A stretch of DNA of 64,000 nt from NCBI GenBank assembly GCA_000063525.1, contig CT978603.1:429105-493104 (forward strand). The letters run 5' to 3'. The position numbers and the translations under genes are program-made. Source of the stretch: Synechococcus sp. RCC307 (lineage in GTDB: Bacteria; Cyanobacteriota; Cyanobacteriia; PCC-6307; Cyanobiaceae). Shown here one piece after another: positions 1-8,862 of the stretch (position 1 is its first letter; each line of letters begins with the position of its first letter). Under the pieces are notes generated by a model. It had not been told where the DNA came from. It saw nothing but the letters and a program-made list of their open reading frames with translations, and searched no databases.

Positions 1-61
1 TGCCGGGACGAGTGTGAGGAGAGGTCTTGGCTTGTCTCCAGTGGTGCCATCTGGAGGATGA

Positions 62-133
<72 letters not shown>

Positions 134-143
134 ATGTGGCGGA

Positions 144-225
144 TGGGCCGGGTTGGATTTGAACCAACGTAGGCAGAGCCAGCGGATTTACAGTCCGCCC
201 CCATTAACCACTCGGGCACCGACCC
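144..225 (-). tRNA. tRNA-Tyr (anticodon GTA)
   Basis: A class II tRNA with a long variable arm on the reverse strand. Acceptor arms 219-225 and 145-151 pair (one G-T). The T-arm is GTTGG/CCAAC. The anticodon loop reads CTGTAAA, so the anticodon is GTA, tyrosine. It is divergent from aroQ, whose start lies 90 nt away. Confidence 0.97.
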
Positions 226-315
226 GAACCACACCGGAAGAACTTACCAGCCGGTTAGCGGCTTTTCGGCGGCCCTGGCAGACGCCCTTACGATCGGTGC
301 AACCTTCAAGGCCCC

Positions 316-759
316 ATGCGGATTCTGGTGCTGCACGGCCCCAATCTGAACTTGCTGGGTAGTCGCGAACCCGGGCTCTATGGCCGCGACACCCTTTCGG
401 AGATTGATGCGGAACTTCAGCAGCAGGCGGAACGCCTTGGTGCTGAGCTGGTCTGTTTCCAGAGCAACCACGAGGGGGCTTTGGTGGATCAGATCCAGCA
501 GGCTGCCTCTGAGATGGACGGGATCTTGATCAATGCTGGTGCCTTCACCCACACCTCCGTGGCCATTCGTGATGCGCTGCTGGCGGTGAAGCTGCCGTTT
601 GTGGAGCTTCATCTCAGCAATGTCCATGCCCGCGAGGAGTTTCGGCACAGCTCCTATCTGGCTGACAAGGCAGTGGGTGTGATCTGCGGCTTTGGTCCGA
701 TCAGCTACTACCTCGCCCTTGAAGGGATGGTGGCCCACTTGCGCAGTAGCCAGCTGTGA
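316..759 (+). CDS. aroQ: 3-dehydroquinate dehydratase, type II
   Basis: A 147-residue protein with the usual length and motifs of type II dehydroquinases, which dehydrate 3-dehydroquinate in the shikimate pathway as dodecamers. Visible are the N-terminal [11 protein letters not shown] strand, the catalytic-loop tyrosine in GLYG near residue 22, NHEG near 51, the NAGAFTHTS anion-binding turn near 73-81, and ELHLSN followed by an arginine-containing REEFRHSS segment. The ATG at 316 gives the expected N-terminus. Its last four bases overlap the GTG start of the next gene (GTGA), which suggests translational coupling with miaE. Confidence 0.96.
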
Positions 760-1427
760 CGGCCACCCCCAGTAAGCCGGTGGCTTCGATTCGTTGGCTC
801 GCGGCCCCCAGCAGCAGCCTTTGGCTGGAGCAGGCGATCAACCGCCCGGACGAGGTGTTGATCGACCATGCCCATTGCGAGCGCAAAGCCGCTGGGGCGG
901 CCCTGCAGCTGATGTTTCGCTATCCCTCCAGCGAGACCTTGGCCGAGGCGCTCAGCCCCTTGGCCCAAGAGGAGTTGGAGCATTTCGATCAGGTCTTGGC
1001 GCTACTGCAGCGCCGCGGCATTGCCTTGCGGCCCTTGCCGGCTCCGGCCTATGGCTCGCGGCTGGCCGGAGAGATTCGCCGCCAGGAGCCGCTGCGACAA
1101 CTCGACAGCTTCCTGGTGGCGGGCTTGATTGAAGCCCGCAGCCATGAGCGCATGGCACTGCTGGCCGAGCACAGCCCCGATCCTGAGTTGCGGGCCCTCT
1201 ATGGCGATTTGCTCGCCAGCGAAGCGCGCCACTTCGGCCTCTATTGGCTGCTGTGTGAGCAGCATTGGCCCCGTGAGGTGATCATTCCCCGTCTTGAGCA
1301 GCTGGCAGCGGTGGAAGTTGAGGCCCTCAGTGGTGAATTGGCGCGCCCGGAGGATGTGCGCATGCACTCGGTGGGCGTTCAGCTCCCAAGGAAAAATCTT
1401 GACCCTGTGGCTTTTACGCCCACTTAA
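756..1427 (+). CDS. miaE: tRNA-(ms2io6A)-hydroxylase MiaE
   Basis: A 223-residue ferritin-like di-iron protein of the MiaE family, which hydroxylates the isopentenyl group of ms2i6A at position 37 of tRNAs reading U-starting codons. Iron-ligand candidates are visible in HCERKA near residue 40, EELEHF near 73, ARSHERM near 128 and SEARHFGLY near 155, the normal four-helix spacing. The start is GTG at 756, overlapping the aroQ stop by four bases. A short GC hairpin followed by T7 lies just after the stop. Confidence 0.93.
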
Positions 1428-1428
1428 G

Positions 1429-1450
1429 GCCAAGCCCCTGGCGTTTTTTT
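1429..1450 (+). terminator. Weak rho-independent terminator after miaE
   Basis: GCCA (1429-1432) and TGGC (1439-1442) form a short stem directly followed by a run of seven T residues at 1444-1450, starting 2 nt after the miaE stop. The stem is only four base pairs, so the call rests mainly on the T-tract and position. Confidence 0.4.
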
Positions 1451-1498
1451 GTTGTTAATCACCCTGGCCCAGGGTGAAGGGGCTTCTTGTTTCTCCCC

Positions 1499-2224
1499 AT
1501 GAAGCGAAGCATCTCTCTGGTCGCTGCCGGGCTGAGCATTGTTGTGGCGCCCTGGCCAGCGCTACGGGCCAACCCCGCCGCGGGCCTTGCGCTTAACGCC
1601 GAGGCTTACAGCGCCGTTGTTGGCCAGCCTCCCGCTGCCGGCAGTGCTGAGGAGGCCAAGGATTTGGCCATCCTGCGCTGGAATCAGCGCACCCGATACC
1701 CCCAAGCGGTCGAGCATGCCTGGGGGTTCCTCAACCGGGATATCGGTGTGTTTGACACCGCCATCGGCGCGAATCTGGCCAAAGCGGCTCCAACCCTGGC
1801 CAAGGGCCTGCGGTTTTTTCTCAAGGAAGTGGACCGGGTCAAAAATGTGCTCAAGGAGCGCTTCCGACGGCCCCGACCGTTTCTGACCCACAAGGACCTC
1901 AAGCCTTGTCTCCCCCTGGAGTCCAGCTTTTCTTTCCCCAGTGGGCATTCCACCTGGTATTCCGCCGCCGGTCTGCTCCTGGCTGATCTGCTGCCCCAGC
2001 GCCGTCAACGCCTGCTTTCGATGGGTCAGCAGGGCGGCTATGCCCGCGCTTACTGCCAGGTGCACTACCCCAGCGATGTGCTCGCCAGCGAGCGTCTGGC
2101 CCGTGCCATCAGCAAGGACATCATTGCCTCGGCCCAGTGGCAGGCGTTTCGCCGCCAGGTGGCAGTGGAGCTGCCGGCGTTGCTGCAGCCGCCCCCAGGC
2201 GGGCTGCCGCTCTTGAGTCATTGA
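1499..2224 (+). CDS. PAP2-superfamily class A acid phosphatase, exported
   Basis: A secreted phosphatase of the class A non-specific acid phosphatase/PAP2 fold, which releases phosphate from monoesters in the periplasm. The ATG at 1499 is preferred over an in-frame TTG at 1487 because it begins a clean signal peptide (MKRSIS, hydrophobic core, LRANPA). The three-part phosphatase signature is intact: K-x6-RP in the segment ending RRPRPF, SFPSGHS in the middle, and R-x5-H-x3-D in RAYCQVHYPSD. The last gives the histidine nucleophile and its partner aspartate. It stands alone; substrate unknown. Confidence 0.88.
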   Translation: MKRSISLVAAGLSIVVAPWPALRANPAAGLALNAEAYSAVVGQPPAAGSAEEAKDLAILRWNQRTRYPQAVEHAWGFLNRDIGVFDTAIGANLAKAAPTLAKGLRFFLKEVDRVKNVLKERFRRPRPFLTHKDLKPCLPLESSFSFPSGHSTWYSAAGLLLADLLPQRRQRLLSMGQQGGYARAYCQVHYPSDVLASERLARAISKDIIASAQWQAFRRQVAVELPALLQPPPGGLPLLSH

Positions 2225-2230
2225 GCGGTG

Positions 2231-2788
2231 TCAGCTCCCCAGCAACGGGTAGCGCTTGGCGATCGGATCACCGGTGAATTGGGCGACCCAGCCGTCTTGA
2301 TTGTTGAAAAACCGGATGGCGCTGAAACAAGGGCGCTCGCCCATGTCAAACCAATGGCGGGTGCCAGCCGGCACGCTCAGCCAGTCGTTGCGTTCACACA
2401 ACACCTGCAGCACCTCATCACCGATGTGCAGGCAAAACAGACCCCGGCCATCGACAAAAAAGCGCACCTCGTCCTCGCTGTGGGTGTGCTCAGAGAGGAA
2501 TTTTTGGCGCAGCTCAGCGCGTTGGGGATGATCGGGCCCCAGGCTGATGGCATCCACGGTTTGGTAGCCGCCAGCGGCTTGCACTTCGGCAATCTCAGCG
2601 CTGTAGGCCGCCAGGATCTCCTCCTGGCTACTGGCTGCATCCAGTTCGTCATGGGTGGGCCATTGCTGGAAGCGGATGCCGCGCTGGCTGAGCTCTGCGG
2701 CCACGATGGCCGCATCGGTGGTGTGCAGCGATGGCAGCGGCGGATCGTTGCCTTCGCTCACAGCGTTGTAGATCGTTAATTGGCTCAT
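2231..2788 (-). CDS. mtnD: Acireductone dioxygenase (ARD) of methionine salvage
   Basis: A 185-residue cupin of the ARD family, converting acireductone and O2 to the keto-acid precursor of methionine plus formate when Fe-loaded. The metal-binding motif HTHSEDEVRF and the second-shell histidine in TRHWFDMG are present, as is the RRFF-like tail segment SAIRFFNN. The ATG at 2788 gives an N-terminus without excess residues. It converges with the phosphatase gene (6 nt gap). No other methionine-salvage genes lie nearby. Confidence 0.92.
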   Translation of the reverse strand: MSQLTIYNAVSEGNDPPLPSLHTTDAAIVAAELSQRGIRFQQWPTHDELDAASSQEEILAAYSAEIAEVQAAGGYQTVDAISLGPDHPQRAELRQKFLSEHTHSEDEVRFFVDGRGLFCLHIGDEVLQVLCERNDWLSVPAGTRHWFDMGERPCFSAIRFFNNQDGWVAQFTGDPIAKRYPLLGS

Positions 2789-2841
2789 GAATCAGCCTTG
2801 AGCCGGTACGTCAACCTAAGCCGCGAGCCAGGAGTGAATCG

Positions 2842-3591
2842 CTGACCTCAGCACATCGTTCAGGACTCACTGTGGTGGGGGTGGGCCCGGGAGATCCCGA
2901 GTTGATCACCGTGGCGGCTCAGCGCGCCATTGCGGCAGCCACGGTGGTGGCCTATCCGGTGGCTGCGCTCGAACGGCCTGGGATGGCGGCGCAGATTGCC
3001 CAGCCTTGGCTTGTGCCAACACAACGGCGGCTGCCGCTGCTGTTCCCGATGGTTCAAGAGGCCGAACCACGTCAGAAGGCTTGGCAGCAAGCCGCTAGCG
3101 CTGTGGCCGCGGAAGTGGCCGCTGGTGAGCAGGTGGTGTTTCTCTGCGAGGGGGATTGCTCCCTGTTCGCCAGCTCCAGCTATCTGCTGCTGGCTCTCAA
3201 AAAGGAGGCTCCGGAGCTGTCAGCTCAGGTGATTCCTGGCATCACGGCTGCCTCGGCCACTGCCGCAGCGGCTTGTTGGCCGTTGGCTTTGCAAGATGAG
3301 CAGCTCCAGGTGGTGCCGCTGCCCGATCAGCCCGATCAGGCCCGCCAGCTGCTGATCGCGGCGCGCGACCAAGGCCAGCCGCTCGTGCTGCTCAAGGTGG
3401 GGCGCCGCTGGCGGTGGCTGAGGCCGCTGCTCGATGAGTTGGAGCTGCTCGAGAGCGCCCTCTATGGGGAGCGGGTGGGCTGGCCGGAGCAATTGGTTTT
3501 GCCGGCCGCGGCGGTGGCGGCCGAGGAGCGCCCTTACTTTTCTCTTGTGCTTCTCAGGCCGGCGTGGCCGGCGGTGCTGCCATGGGCCTGA
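2842..3591 (+). CDS. cobI: Precorrin-2 C20-methyltransferase (start proposed at CTG)
   Basis: A SAM-dependent methyltransferase of the CobI/CbiL family, adding the C20 methyl group in corrin synthesis. VVGVGPGDPELIT is the N-terminal SAM site, followed by AYPVA, FLCEGDCSLFASSSY and VIPGITAASATAAA, all family hallmarks. The first ordinary start in frame is GTG at 2872, but that removes the first beta strand. A CTG at 2842 sits 7 nt after a strong AGGAG (2830-2834) and would add LTSAHRSGLT, the length expected. The final bases overlap the next gene. It is short (about 249 aa) but complete. Confidence 0.88.
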   Translation: MTSAHRSGLTVVGVGPGDPELITVAAQRAIAAATVVAYPVAALERPGMAAQIAQPWLVPTQRRLPLLFPMVQEAEPRQKAWQQAASAVAAEVAAGEQVVFLCEGDCSLFASSSYLLLALKKEAPELSAQVIPGITAASATAAAACWPLALQDEQLQVVPLPDQPDQARQLLIAARDQGQPLVLLKVGRRWRWLRPLLDELELLESALYGERVGWPEQLVLPAAAVAAEERPYFSLVLLRPAWPAVLPWA

Positions 3592-3884
3592 TCGATCTGC
3601 AGCTGGCCGAAGCCACACCCGTCAATGGGCTCTGGAGTGAGCTGGTCGAGCGGCTGGGCGCCGAGCGGGCCCAGCTGGCGTGCCGCCAAGCCTTGGACTT
3701 GCAATCCATGCGGGGTGAGGCCGTCAGCTTGCCGGTGCTGCTCGTGGAAACCTGCGGTGTTGGCCTGATTGAACGGCAGCAACTACGCCGCGAGACAGGA
3801 CTTCCGGTGCCTGAGGGCGAGGGGATGGTGCTGCTGTTCAGCCGGCCGCGGCTGCAGTTTCAATTGATGCAGCTGCAGCGTTAA
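3582..3884 (+). CDS. Hypothetical protein downstream of cobI
   Basis: A 100-residue soluble protein I do not recognise. It begins at an ATG (3582) inside the last codons of cobI, so the two overlap by 10 nt and are probably translationally coupled. The sequence is alpha/beta-like with an LPVLLVETCGVGLIERQQLR core and no membrane segment. Its 3' end overlaps the convergent dus gene by 47 nt. A GTG at 3564 is an alternative start. No function is inferred. Confidence 0.7.
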   Translation: MGLIDLQLAEATPVNGLWSELVERLGAERAQLACRQALDLQSMRGEAVSLPVLLVETCGVGLIERQQLRRETGLPVPEGEGMVLLFSRPRLQFQLMQLQR

Positions 3885-4845
3885 GCAGCTCCACGGCCGC
3901 ATCCGGTGTGGGCGCCCGCATGAGCTGGTGGCGCAGCTGCGGGGCGCCAGGGAAGCCGGTGCAGGTCCAGCCCATGTGTTTGCGGGCAATCAACAGGCCG
4001 TGATCACCGCGTTCGCTCACTAAGGCCAGCAGTTGTTCTTTGGCGAGCTGCAGCCGTCCGCTGGCATCGGGCGCCAGTGGCATCGGTAAACCCCTGAGGG
4101 CGGCATCGATTTGCCCCACCAGCCAAGGAGCGCCCATGCTGCCCCGGCCCACCATCACGCCATCGGCTCCGGTGATGGCCAGGCAGCGCTGGGCATCGTC
4201 TGGGGTGTTGATGTCGCCATTGGCAATCACCGGAATCGTTAGCGCTGCCTTGACCTGGGCAATCGCCTGCCAGTCGGCATGGCCTTTAAAACCCTGCTCG
4301 CGGGTGCGGCCATGCAGGGTGAGTAGCTGAGCTCCAGCGTTTTGCAGTTGCTGGCACCAGGTCACTGGGTCGGCATCGCTGCCGCACCAGCCCAGCCGTG
4401 TTTTCACGGTGACGGGCACCTGCACCGCTTGGCTGACGGCCTCCACGATGCGAGCAGCCAGATCGGGTTCACGAATCAGGCCGCTGCCACCGCCTTTTTT
4501 GGCGATTTTTTTGACCGGGCAGCCCATGTTGATGTCGATCAAAAAAGCCCCAGCTCCCTCGGCGCGCTTGGCGGCTTCGGCCATGGCTTGCGGCCGGTAA
4601 TCAAACAACTGCACCCCGATGGGCCCCTCTTCGGTGGCCAATTCCTCCACCTTTCCCCTGCCATGGCCCAGCTCCAGGCTGGTGGCGTTCACCATCTCGG
4701 TGAACAGCAGGGCATCTGGGCACCAGCGCCGCACCAGCCGGCGAAACACCTTGTCGGAGACGCCAGCCAGCGGTGACTGCAACACGCGGCTGTGCAGCGT
4801 GCGCGTGACGCCATGGCCGCCAAGTGTCAGTGAACCCGTGGGCAT
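3838..4845 (-). CDS. dus: tRNA-dihydrouridine synthase
   Basis: A 335-residue FMN enzyme that reduces uridines in the tRNA D-loop. SPLAGVSD at the N-terminus contacts FMN. DINMGCPVKKIAKKGGGSGL near residue 104 carries the catalytic cysteine. VTVKTRLGW, LTLHGRTREQ and VIANGDI follow in the expected order along the TIM barrel. The C-terminal helical domain is present (IARKHMGWTC) and ends in a low-complexity alanine tail that overlaps the opposite-strand gene. The subfamily (DusA, B or C) cannot be fixed by eye; overall it looks DusB-like. Confidence 0.94.
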   Translation of the reverse strand: MPTGSLTLGGHGVTRTLHSRVLQSPLAGVSDKVFRRLVRRWCPDALLFTEMVNATSLELGHGRGKVEELATEEGPIGVQLFDYRPQAMAEAAKRAEGAGAFLIDINMGCPVKKIAKKGGGSGLIREPDLAARIVEAVSQAVQVPVTVKTRLGWCGSDADPVTWCQQLQNAGAQLLTLHGRTREQGFKGHADWQAIAQVKAALTIPVIANGDINTPDDAQRCLAITGADGVMVGRGSMGAPWLVGQIDAALRGLPMPLAPDASGRLQLAKEQLLALVSERGDHGLLIARKHMGWTCTGFPGAPQLRHQLMRAPTPDAAVELLNAAAASIETAAAAG

Positions 4846-4905
4846 CCATTGATTCTGTTCCTTAAACAGATCCCCTCAACCTGGGCAGGGGCTGCAGCGA
4901 CCTGG

Positions 4906-5505
4906 ATGGCGATGCGCGTGCTGGTGCTGGCCGCTGCCTTCGTGCTGGCGGGGGCTCCTGCGCTTGGGCAGCCAGCGGAGGTGATCTTGTTGCGCCACGG
5001 TGACAAGGATCGCCAGCGCGGTGACTACAACCTCTCGCCGCGGGGGTTTCGCCGAGCGATCAACTTGGGGCGGCTGTTGCCGGCTTGCTTTGGACCGATC
5101 CAGCGCATCGGCTCCTACCGGCTGGCCGTTGAGAGCGAAAAAAATGCCCGCAGCTACCAAACCGCTGTGCCGCTTGCGGTGGCAACGGGACTCAACATCA
5201 AGATGTTCACCGATTCCGCGGATGGCACGCCCTATGACGGCGCTGAGCTTTTGCAGGCCGGCTGGGCTCAGGGCAAAACGGTGGTGTTGTTTTGGGAGCA
5301 TCGACGCATGCCAGCGTTGGCGATGGCCCTCGGCTGGGATGGCATGGGTGCCATTGGCAAAGATGACTTCGATGGCCTGTATCGCTTGCGCTACACGCCG
5401 GGCAACTTTTTGCCCGATGTGATCGTGTCGCGTGAAAGCGAGCTGTTTCAACAGGCTTGCTTTGTGAATGCCACCTCGCCATTGCCGGCGGTGCCGTTGC
5501 CCTGA
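4906..5505 (+). CDS. Secreted histidine phosphatase superfamily protein
   Basis: A signal peptide (MAMRVLVLAAAFVLAG, then ALGQ cleavage region) precedes VILLRHGDKD, the RHG motif that carries the phospho-accepting histidine of this superfamily. NLSPRGFRRAINLGRLL matches the following alpha helix. The second catalytic histidine is probably in LFWEHRRMP. Substrate is unknown. Starts at 4906 and 4912 are equally possible; an in-frame start further upstream (4849) would spoil the signal peptide. It is divergent from dus. Confidence 0.8.
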   Translation: MAMRVLVLAAAFVLAGAPALGQPAEVILLRHGDKDRQRGDYNLSPRGFRRAINLGRLLPACFGPIQRIGSYRLAVESEKNARSYQTAVPLAVATGLNIKMFTDSADGTPYDGAELLQAGWAQGKTVVLFWEHRRMPALAMALGWDGMGAIGKDDFDGLYRLRYTPGNFLPDVIVSRESELFQQACFVNATSPLPAVPLP

Positions 5506-5529
5506 ACGGGGGTCAAGCTGATCGTTGCG

Positions 5530-5997
5530 ATGCCAATGAAGGACGTGAGCGATCTTTGGCCCATCAGCCGCGCTCTGTTGATGCAGATCCTGGAGGATCG
5601 CTGTAGTGATCAATTCGTTTGCGAGCGGATCTGGGAGCGCCTGGGGTATGCGCCCAGTTCGCAGGACTGGACGGCTGGGGACAACACCCCAGCGCCGTGG
5701 GCCGACGCCTTCCCCCAGGCGCCCCAGGTGATTGCGGAGCGCCCGGCATCGGTGCGCCTGACCCGCTCCATCGCCAAGGAGCACAAGCAACTGCTGAAGC
5801 AGCAGCTGCAGTTCGCCGGCTACCGCATTGGTGAGCTCTACCCGCGCCGCACGCGCCGTGCCACGGCAGTGAATTGGCTGTTGGCCTGGCTGGCTGAGCG
5901 CGCTGAGCCGCTAGAGGAACAGGGCCCCCTGGCGCCGGAGTTGCCGGTACCAGAGGACCCTGTGACCGGTCATCCCGGCGATCGCGCTGTGGCCTGA
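5530..5997 (+). CDS. DUF1823 family protein
   Basis: A cyanobacteria- and plastid-restricted family of unknown function. The recognisable part runs from IWERLGY through PWADAFPQAPQVIAERPAS to KEHKQLLKQQLQFAGY and ELYPRRTRRATAVNWLLAWL, the conserved C-terminal block as I recall it. It is 155 residues with no signal or membrane segment; the last 25 residues are acidic and proline-rich and look unconserved. It converges with the YkuD gene. Confidence 0.82.
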   Translation: MPMKDVSDLWPISRALLMQILEDRCSDQFVCERIWERLGYAPSSQDWTAGDNTPAPWADAFPQAPQVIAERPASVRLTRSIAKEHKQLLKQQLQFAGYRIGELYPRRTRRATAVNWLLAWLAERAEPLEEQGPLAPELPVPEDPVTGHPGDRAVA

Positions 5998-6010
5998 TTC
6001 GCCGCGGCGC

Positions 6011-6391
6011 TCAGGTCTGAATCGTGATGGGGGTGCCGGTTTTGGTGCGGTGGAACAGCCACTTAGCCTGAACCGTTGGCATGCGCACGCAACCGTGGCT
6101 GCGGGGAACGCCATAGGGCTGACCTGCGGCTTCCTGCCAAGGGGCGCCATGCATGCAGATCATGCCGCCGGGAACGCACATGGCCCAGGGCACACCAGGG
6201 GCCACATAGCCGCGTCCGCGCATGGTCACGGAGCGATGCTTGGACTGCACCTTGCTGCTGAAGGTGGGGGTCGGAGTCGATGCCTTGCCAGAGCTCACCG
6301 GAATGGTGCGCACCAGCTGCGGACCGTTGTAGGCGTACAGCTTCTGGTCGGAAAGGTCGACCACGATGCTGGTGATGATGAGATCGATCAT
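6011..6391 (-). CDS. Small L,D-transpeptidase (YkuD domain)
   Basis: A compact YkuD-domain protein of about 126 residues. The domain opens at IVVDLSDQKLYAYNG, has the early HGAPW segment, and ends with the catalytic SHGCVRM motif containing the cysteine nucleophile of L,D-transpeptidases, which make 3-3 crosslinks or anchor proteins in peptidoglycan. No convincing signal peptide is visible from ATG 6391 or from GTG 6421, which is odd for a periplasmic enzyme. Several cyanobacterial YkuD proteins look similar, so this may be a real feature of the family. Confidence 0.85.
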   Translation of the reverse strand: MIDLIITSIVVDLSDQKLYAYNGPQLVRTIPVSSGKASTPTPTFSSKVQSKHRSVTMRGRGYVAPGVPWAMCVPGGMICMHGAPWQEAAGQPYGVPRSHGCVRMPTVQAKWLFHRTKTGTPITIQT

Positions 6392-6427
6392 CGGTGAGCG
6401 ACGGGGTGGAACGCCCTTCACCTAGCG

Positions 6428-6449
6428 AGAGAAAAAGGTTCTTTTCTCT
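6428..6449. repeat. AT-rich inverted repeat upstream of the YkuD gene
   Basis: AGAGAAAA at 6428-6435 and TTTTCTCT at 6442-6449 are perfectly complementary with a 6-nt loop. It lies in the 180-nt intergenic region between the divergent YkuD and der genes and could be an operator or part of a 5' leader. No T-tract makes it a clear terminator. Confidence 0.5.
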
Positions 6450-6605
6450 GAACGGACGTAATCTCTTCGCCTTGATTAAGGCTCGCCAGAGGAAAATAAG
6501 ACGCTTTGATTATTATTCTGTGAGCGAAAAATAGTTCCAGTGGCTGAGCCCGCTTAGGGCCGGCCTGTAGGGTTTAAACAACGTAAAAACGAGAGGAACG
6601 CAGCC

Positions 6606-7964
6606 GTGGCCCTGCCGGTGGTGGCCATCATCGGACGGCCCAACGTGGGCAAGTCCACTTTGGTGAATCGTCTGTGCCGAAGTCGCGACGCGATCGTCCA
6701 TGACGAGCCGGGTGTAACCCGCGATCGCACCTACCAAGAGGGTTTCTGGGGTGGCCGCACCTTTCGGGTGGTGGACACCGGTGGCTTGGTCTTCGACGAC
6801 GACAGTGAGTTTCTGCCGGAGATCCGCGAGCAGGCCAGCTTGGCGATGGCCGAAGCCTGCGTGGCCCTCGTGATCGTTGATGGCCAGCAAGGGCTCACGG
6901 CCGCCGATGAAGCCATTGCCGCTTGGTTGCGCCAGCAGAAGTGTCCGGTGTTGTTGGGCGTCAATAAATGCGAGTCCCCTGAGCAGGGCTTGGCCATGGC
7001 GGCTGAGTTCTGGGCGCTCGGCTTGGGCGAGCCCAAGCCCATCTCCGCGATCCATGGCGCCGGCACCGGGGACTTGCTCGATCAGGTGCTCGACTTTTTG
7101 CCTCCGCAAGATGAAGAGGAGGCCCCTGAGCCCATTCAGATGGCCATCGTTGGGCGTCCCAACGTTGGTAAAAGCAGCCTGCTCAACACCGTCTGTGGTG
7201 AGAACAGGGCCATCGTCAGCCCCATTCGCGGCACCACCCGCGACACGATTGACACCAGCATCGAGAGGGAGGGCCAGAGCTGGAAGCTTCTCGATACCGC
7301 CGGCATTCGCCGTCGCCGCAGCGTCAACTACGGTCCGGAGTTTTTTGGCATCAACCGCAGCTTCAAAGCCATCGAGCGCAGCGATGTTTGTGTGCTGGTG
7401 ATTGACGCCGAAGAGGGTGTCACCGAGCAGGACCAGCGCCTGGCAGGCCGCATTGAAGAGGAGGGCCGGGCCTGCCTGGTGGTGGTCAACAAGTGGGACT
7501 TGGTGGAGAAGGACAGCCACACCATGCCGGCGATGGAGAAGGAGCTGCGCAGCAAGCTCTATTTCCTTGAGTGGGCTCCGATGCTGTTCATCTCAGCGCT
7601 CACGGGCCAGCGGGTGGAGCGCATCTTCCCCTTGGCCGTGCTGGCGGTGGAACAGCACCGCCGCCGCGTCACCACGGCAGTGGTCAATGAGGTGCTGCAG
7701 GAGGCCTTGAGTTGGCGTAGCCCTCCCACCACTCGGGGCGGCCGGCAAGGGCGGCTGTATTACGGCACCCAGGTGGCAGTGCGACCACCCAGCTTCACGT
7801 TGTTCGTCAACGAGCCCAAACTATTTGGCGACACCTACCGCCGTTACGTGGAGCGCCAGATCCGCCAGGGCCTTGGTTTTGAGGGTTCCCCCGTGCGCCT
7901 GTTTTGGCGTGGCAAGCAACAACGGGATGCTGAACGGGATCAGGCCCGTGCTGCCAGCCGCTAA
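6606..7964 (+). CDS. der: Ribosome-assembly GTPase Der (EngA)
   Basis: A 452-residue tandem GTPase needed for 50S subunit maturation. Two G domains are intact: [10 protein letters not shown] near residue 8 with DTGG, and [11 protein letters not shown] near 185 with DTAG and NKWD. Each is followed by the expected switch regions, and the C-terminal KH-like domain ends at [16 protein letters not shown]. The start is GTG at 6606, ten bases after a GAGAGGAACG purine run. The stop overlaps the ATG of the next gene (TAATG), so der probably leads the operon that contains ecfT and pipX. Confidence 0.97.
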   Translation: MALPVVAIIGRPNVGKSTLVNRLCRSRDAIVHDEPGVTRDRTYQEGFWGGRTFRVVDTGGLVFDDDSEFLPEIREQASLAMAEACVALVIVDGQQGLTAADEAIAAWLRQQKCPVLLGVNKCESPEQGLAMAAEFWALGLGEPKPISAIHGAGTGDLLDQVLDFLPPQDEEEAPEPIQMAIVGRPNVGKSSLLNTVCGENRAIVSPIRGTTRDTIDTSIEREGQSWKLLDTAGIRRRRSVNYGPEFFGINRSFKAIERSDVCVLVIDAEEGVTEQDQRLAGRIEEEGRACLVVVNKWDLVEKDSHTMPAMEKELRSKLYFLEWAPMLFISALTGQRVERIFPLAVLAVEQHRRRVTTAVVNEVLQEALSWRSPPTTRGGRQGRLYYGTQVAVRPPSFTLFVNEPKLFGDTYRRYVERQIRQGLGFEGSPVRLFWRGKQQRDAERDQARAASR

Positions 7965-8845
7965 TGGATTGGCTGCGGCAGCTCCCCCTGGGCCAGTACG
8001 TGGCTGGTCGCCGCGGTTGGCTGCGGCGTCTTGATCCCAGGCTCAAATACGCCTGGAGCTTGGCCTTTTTGATTACCCCCATTCTGGCCTCACCTTGGTG
8101 GCGGCTGGCCTTGGTGGGTCTCCTGCTGCTGATCACTTTGGCCAGTGGCTTGCCCTGGCGTTTGTGGCGCCGCAGCGTGCCATTGCTGCTGGCGTTGAGC
8201 TTGGCGGTGGGGCTGTTGGCTGCTGTGTTGCCCTCCCCCCGCGAGCAGCCGCAGCCGGTGCAGCGTCCGCCCCAGGAGCTGCAACTCAGCCAGCCCCTGC
8301 CGGCCCCGCCGGCGTGGGAGCTGTGGCAAGCAGGCCCCCTGCGCATCACCCGCCGCTCAGCGGAGCTCGGCGTCAACAGCGCCACCTTGCTCTTCACGGT
8401 GATGCAGAGCGCCAATCTGCTGCTGGTGAGCACGCCTCCAGAAGCCTTGGCCTGGGGTCTCACGGCTCTCTTGGCCCCCTTGGCCTGGTTGGGGGTTCCG
8501 GTTGAGCGCCTGGGTTTTCAGCTGCTCTTGGCTTTGCGGTTTTTGCCCTTGGTGCAGGAGGAATTGCAAAACCTGCTGCGGGCTGTGGCGACCCGCGCCT
8601 TGAATCTCAAGCAATTGGGCTGGCGCGGAGCCACCAACCTGGTGCTGGCGGTGGGTGAGCGTTTGCTGGCCAATGTGCTGCTGCGCGCTGAGCAAGGCGC
8701 CGAGGCGTTGCAGGCCCGCGGGGGCCAGTGGAGAGCCCCGTCCCAGCTGCGATTACCGCCGCCGGCAGCCGCTGGGCTCAACGCTTTGGCCTTAGCGGGT
8801 TTGTTGCTGTTGCTGGCAATGCGCTGGCGCTACGGCAGGATTTAA
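7964..8845 (+). CDS. CbiQ/EcfT-family energy-coupling transporter transmembrane protein
   Basis: A 293-residue integral membrane protein of the CbiQ/EcfT family, which couples ATPase subunits to a substrate-binding S component in ECF vitamin or metal importers. The N-terminus LDPRLKYAWSLAFLI, several hydrophobic helices, and the coupling-helix region near RAVATRALNLKQLGWRGA and AEQGAEALQARG (Ala-Arg-Gly motifs) are typical. It starts in the der stop codon. No ATPase or S component is in the window, so substrate is unknown. Confidence 0.82.
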   Translation: MDWLRQLPLGQYVAGRRGWLRRLDPRLKYAWSLAFLITPILASPWWRLALVGLLLLITLASGLPWRLWRRSVPLLLALSLAVGLLAAVLPSPREQPQPVQRPPQELQLSQPLPAPPAWELWQAGPLRITRRSAELGVNSATLLFTVMQSANLLLVSTPPEALAWGLTALLAPLAWLGVPVERLGFQLLLALRFLPLVQEELQNLLRAVATRALNLKQLGWRGATNLVLAVGERLLANVLLRAEQGAEALQARGGQWRAPSQLRLPPPAAAGLNALALAGLLLLLAMRWRYGRI

Positions 8846-8862
8846 AGGTTCCGGCCGTAGGC

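Noticed and set aside
4876-5790. Minus-strand 304-codon frame opposite the histidine phosphatase and DUF1823 genes
   Set aside because: Both opposite genes have clear motifs; this frame is Arg/His-rich and motif-free.
6513-7520. Minus-strand 335-codon frame opposite der
   Set aside because: der is unambiguous and the frame shows no domain pattern.
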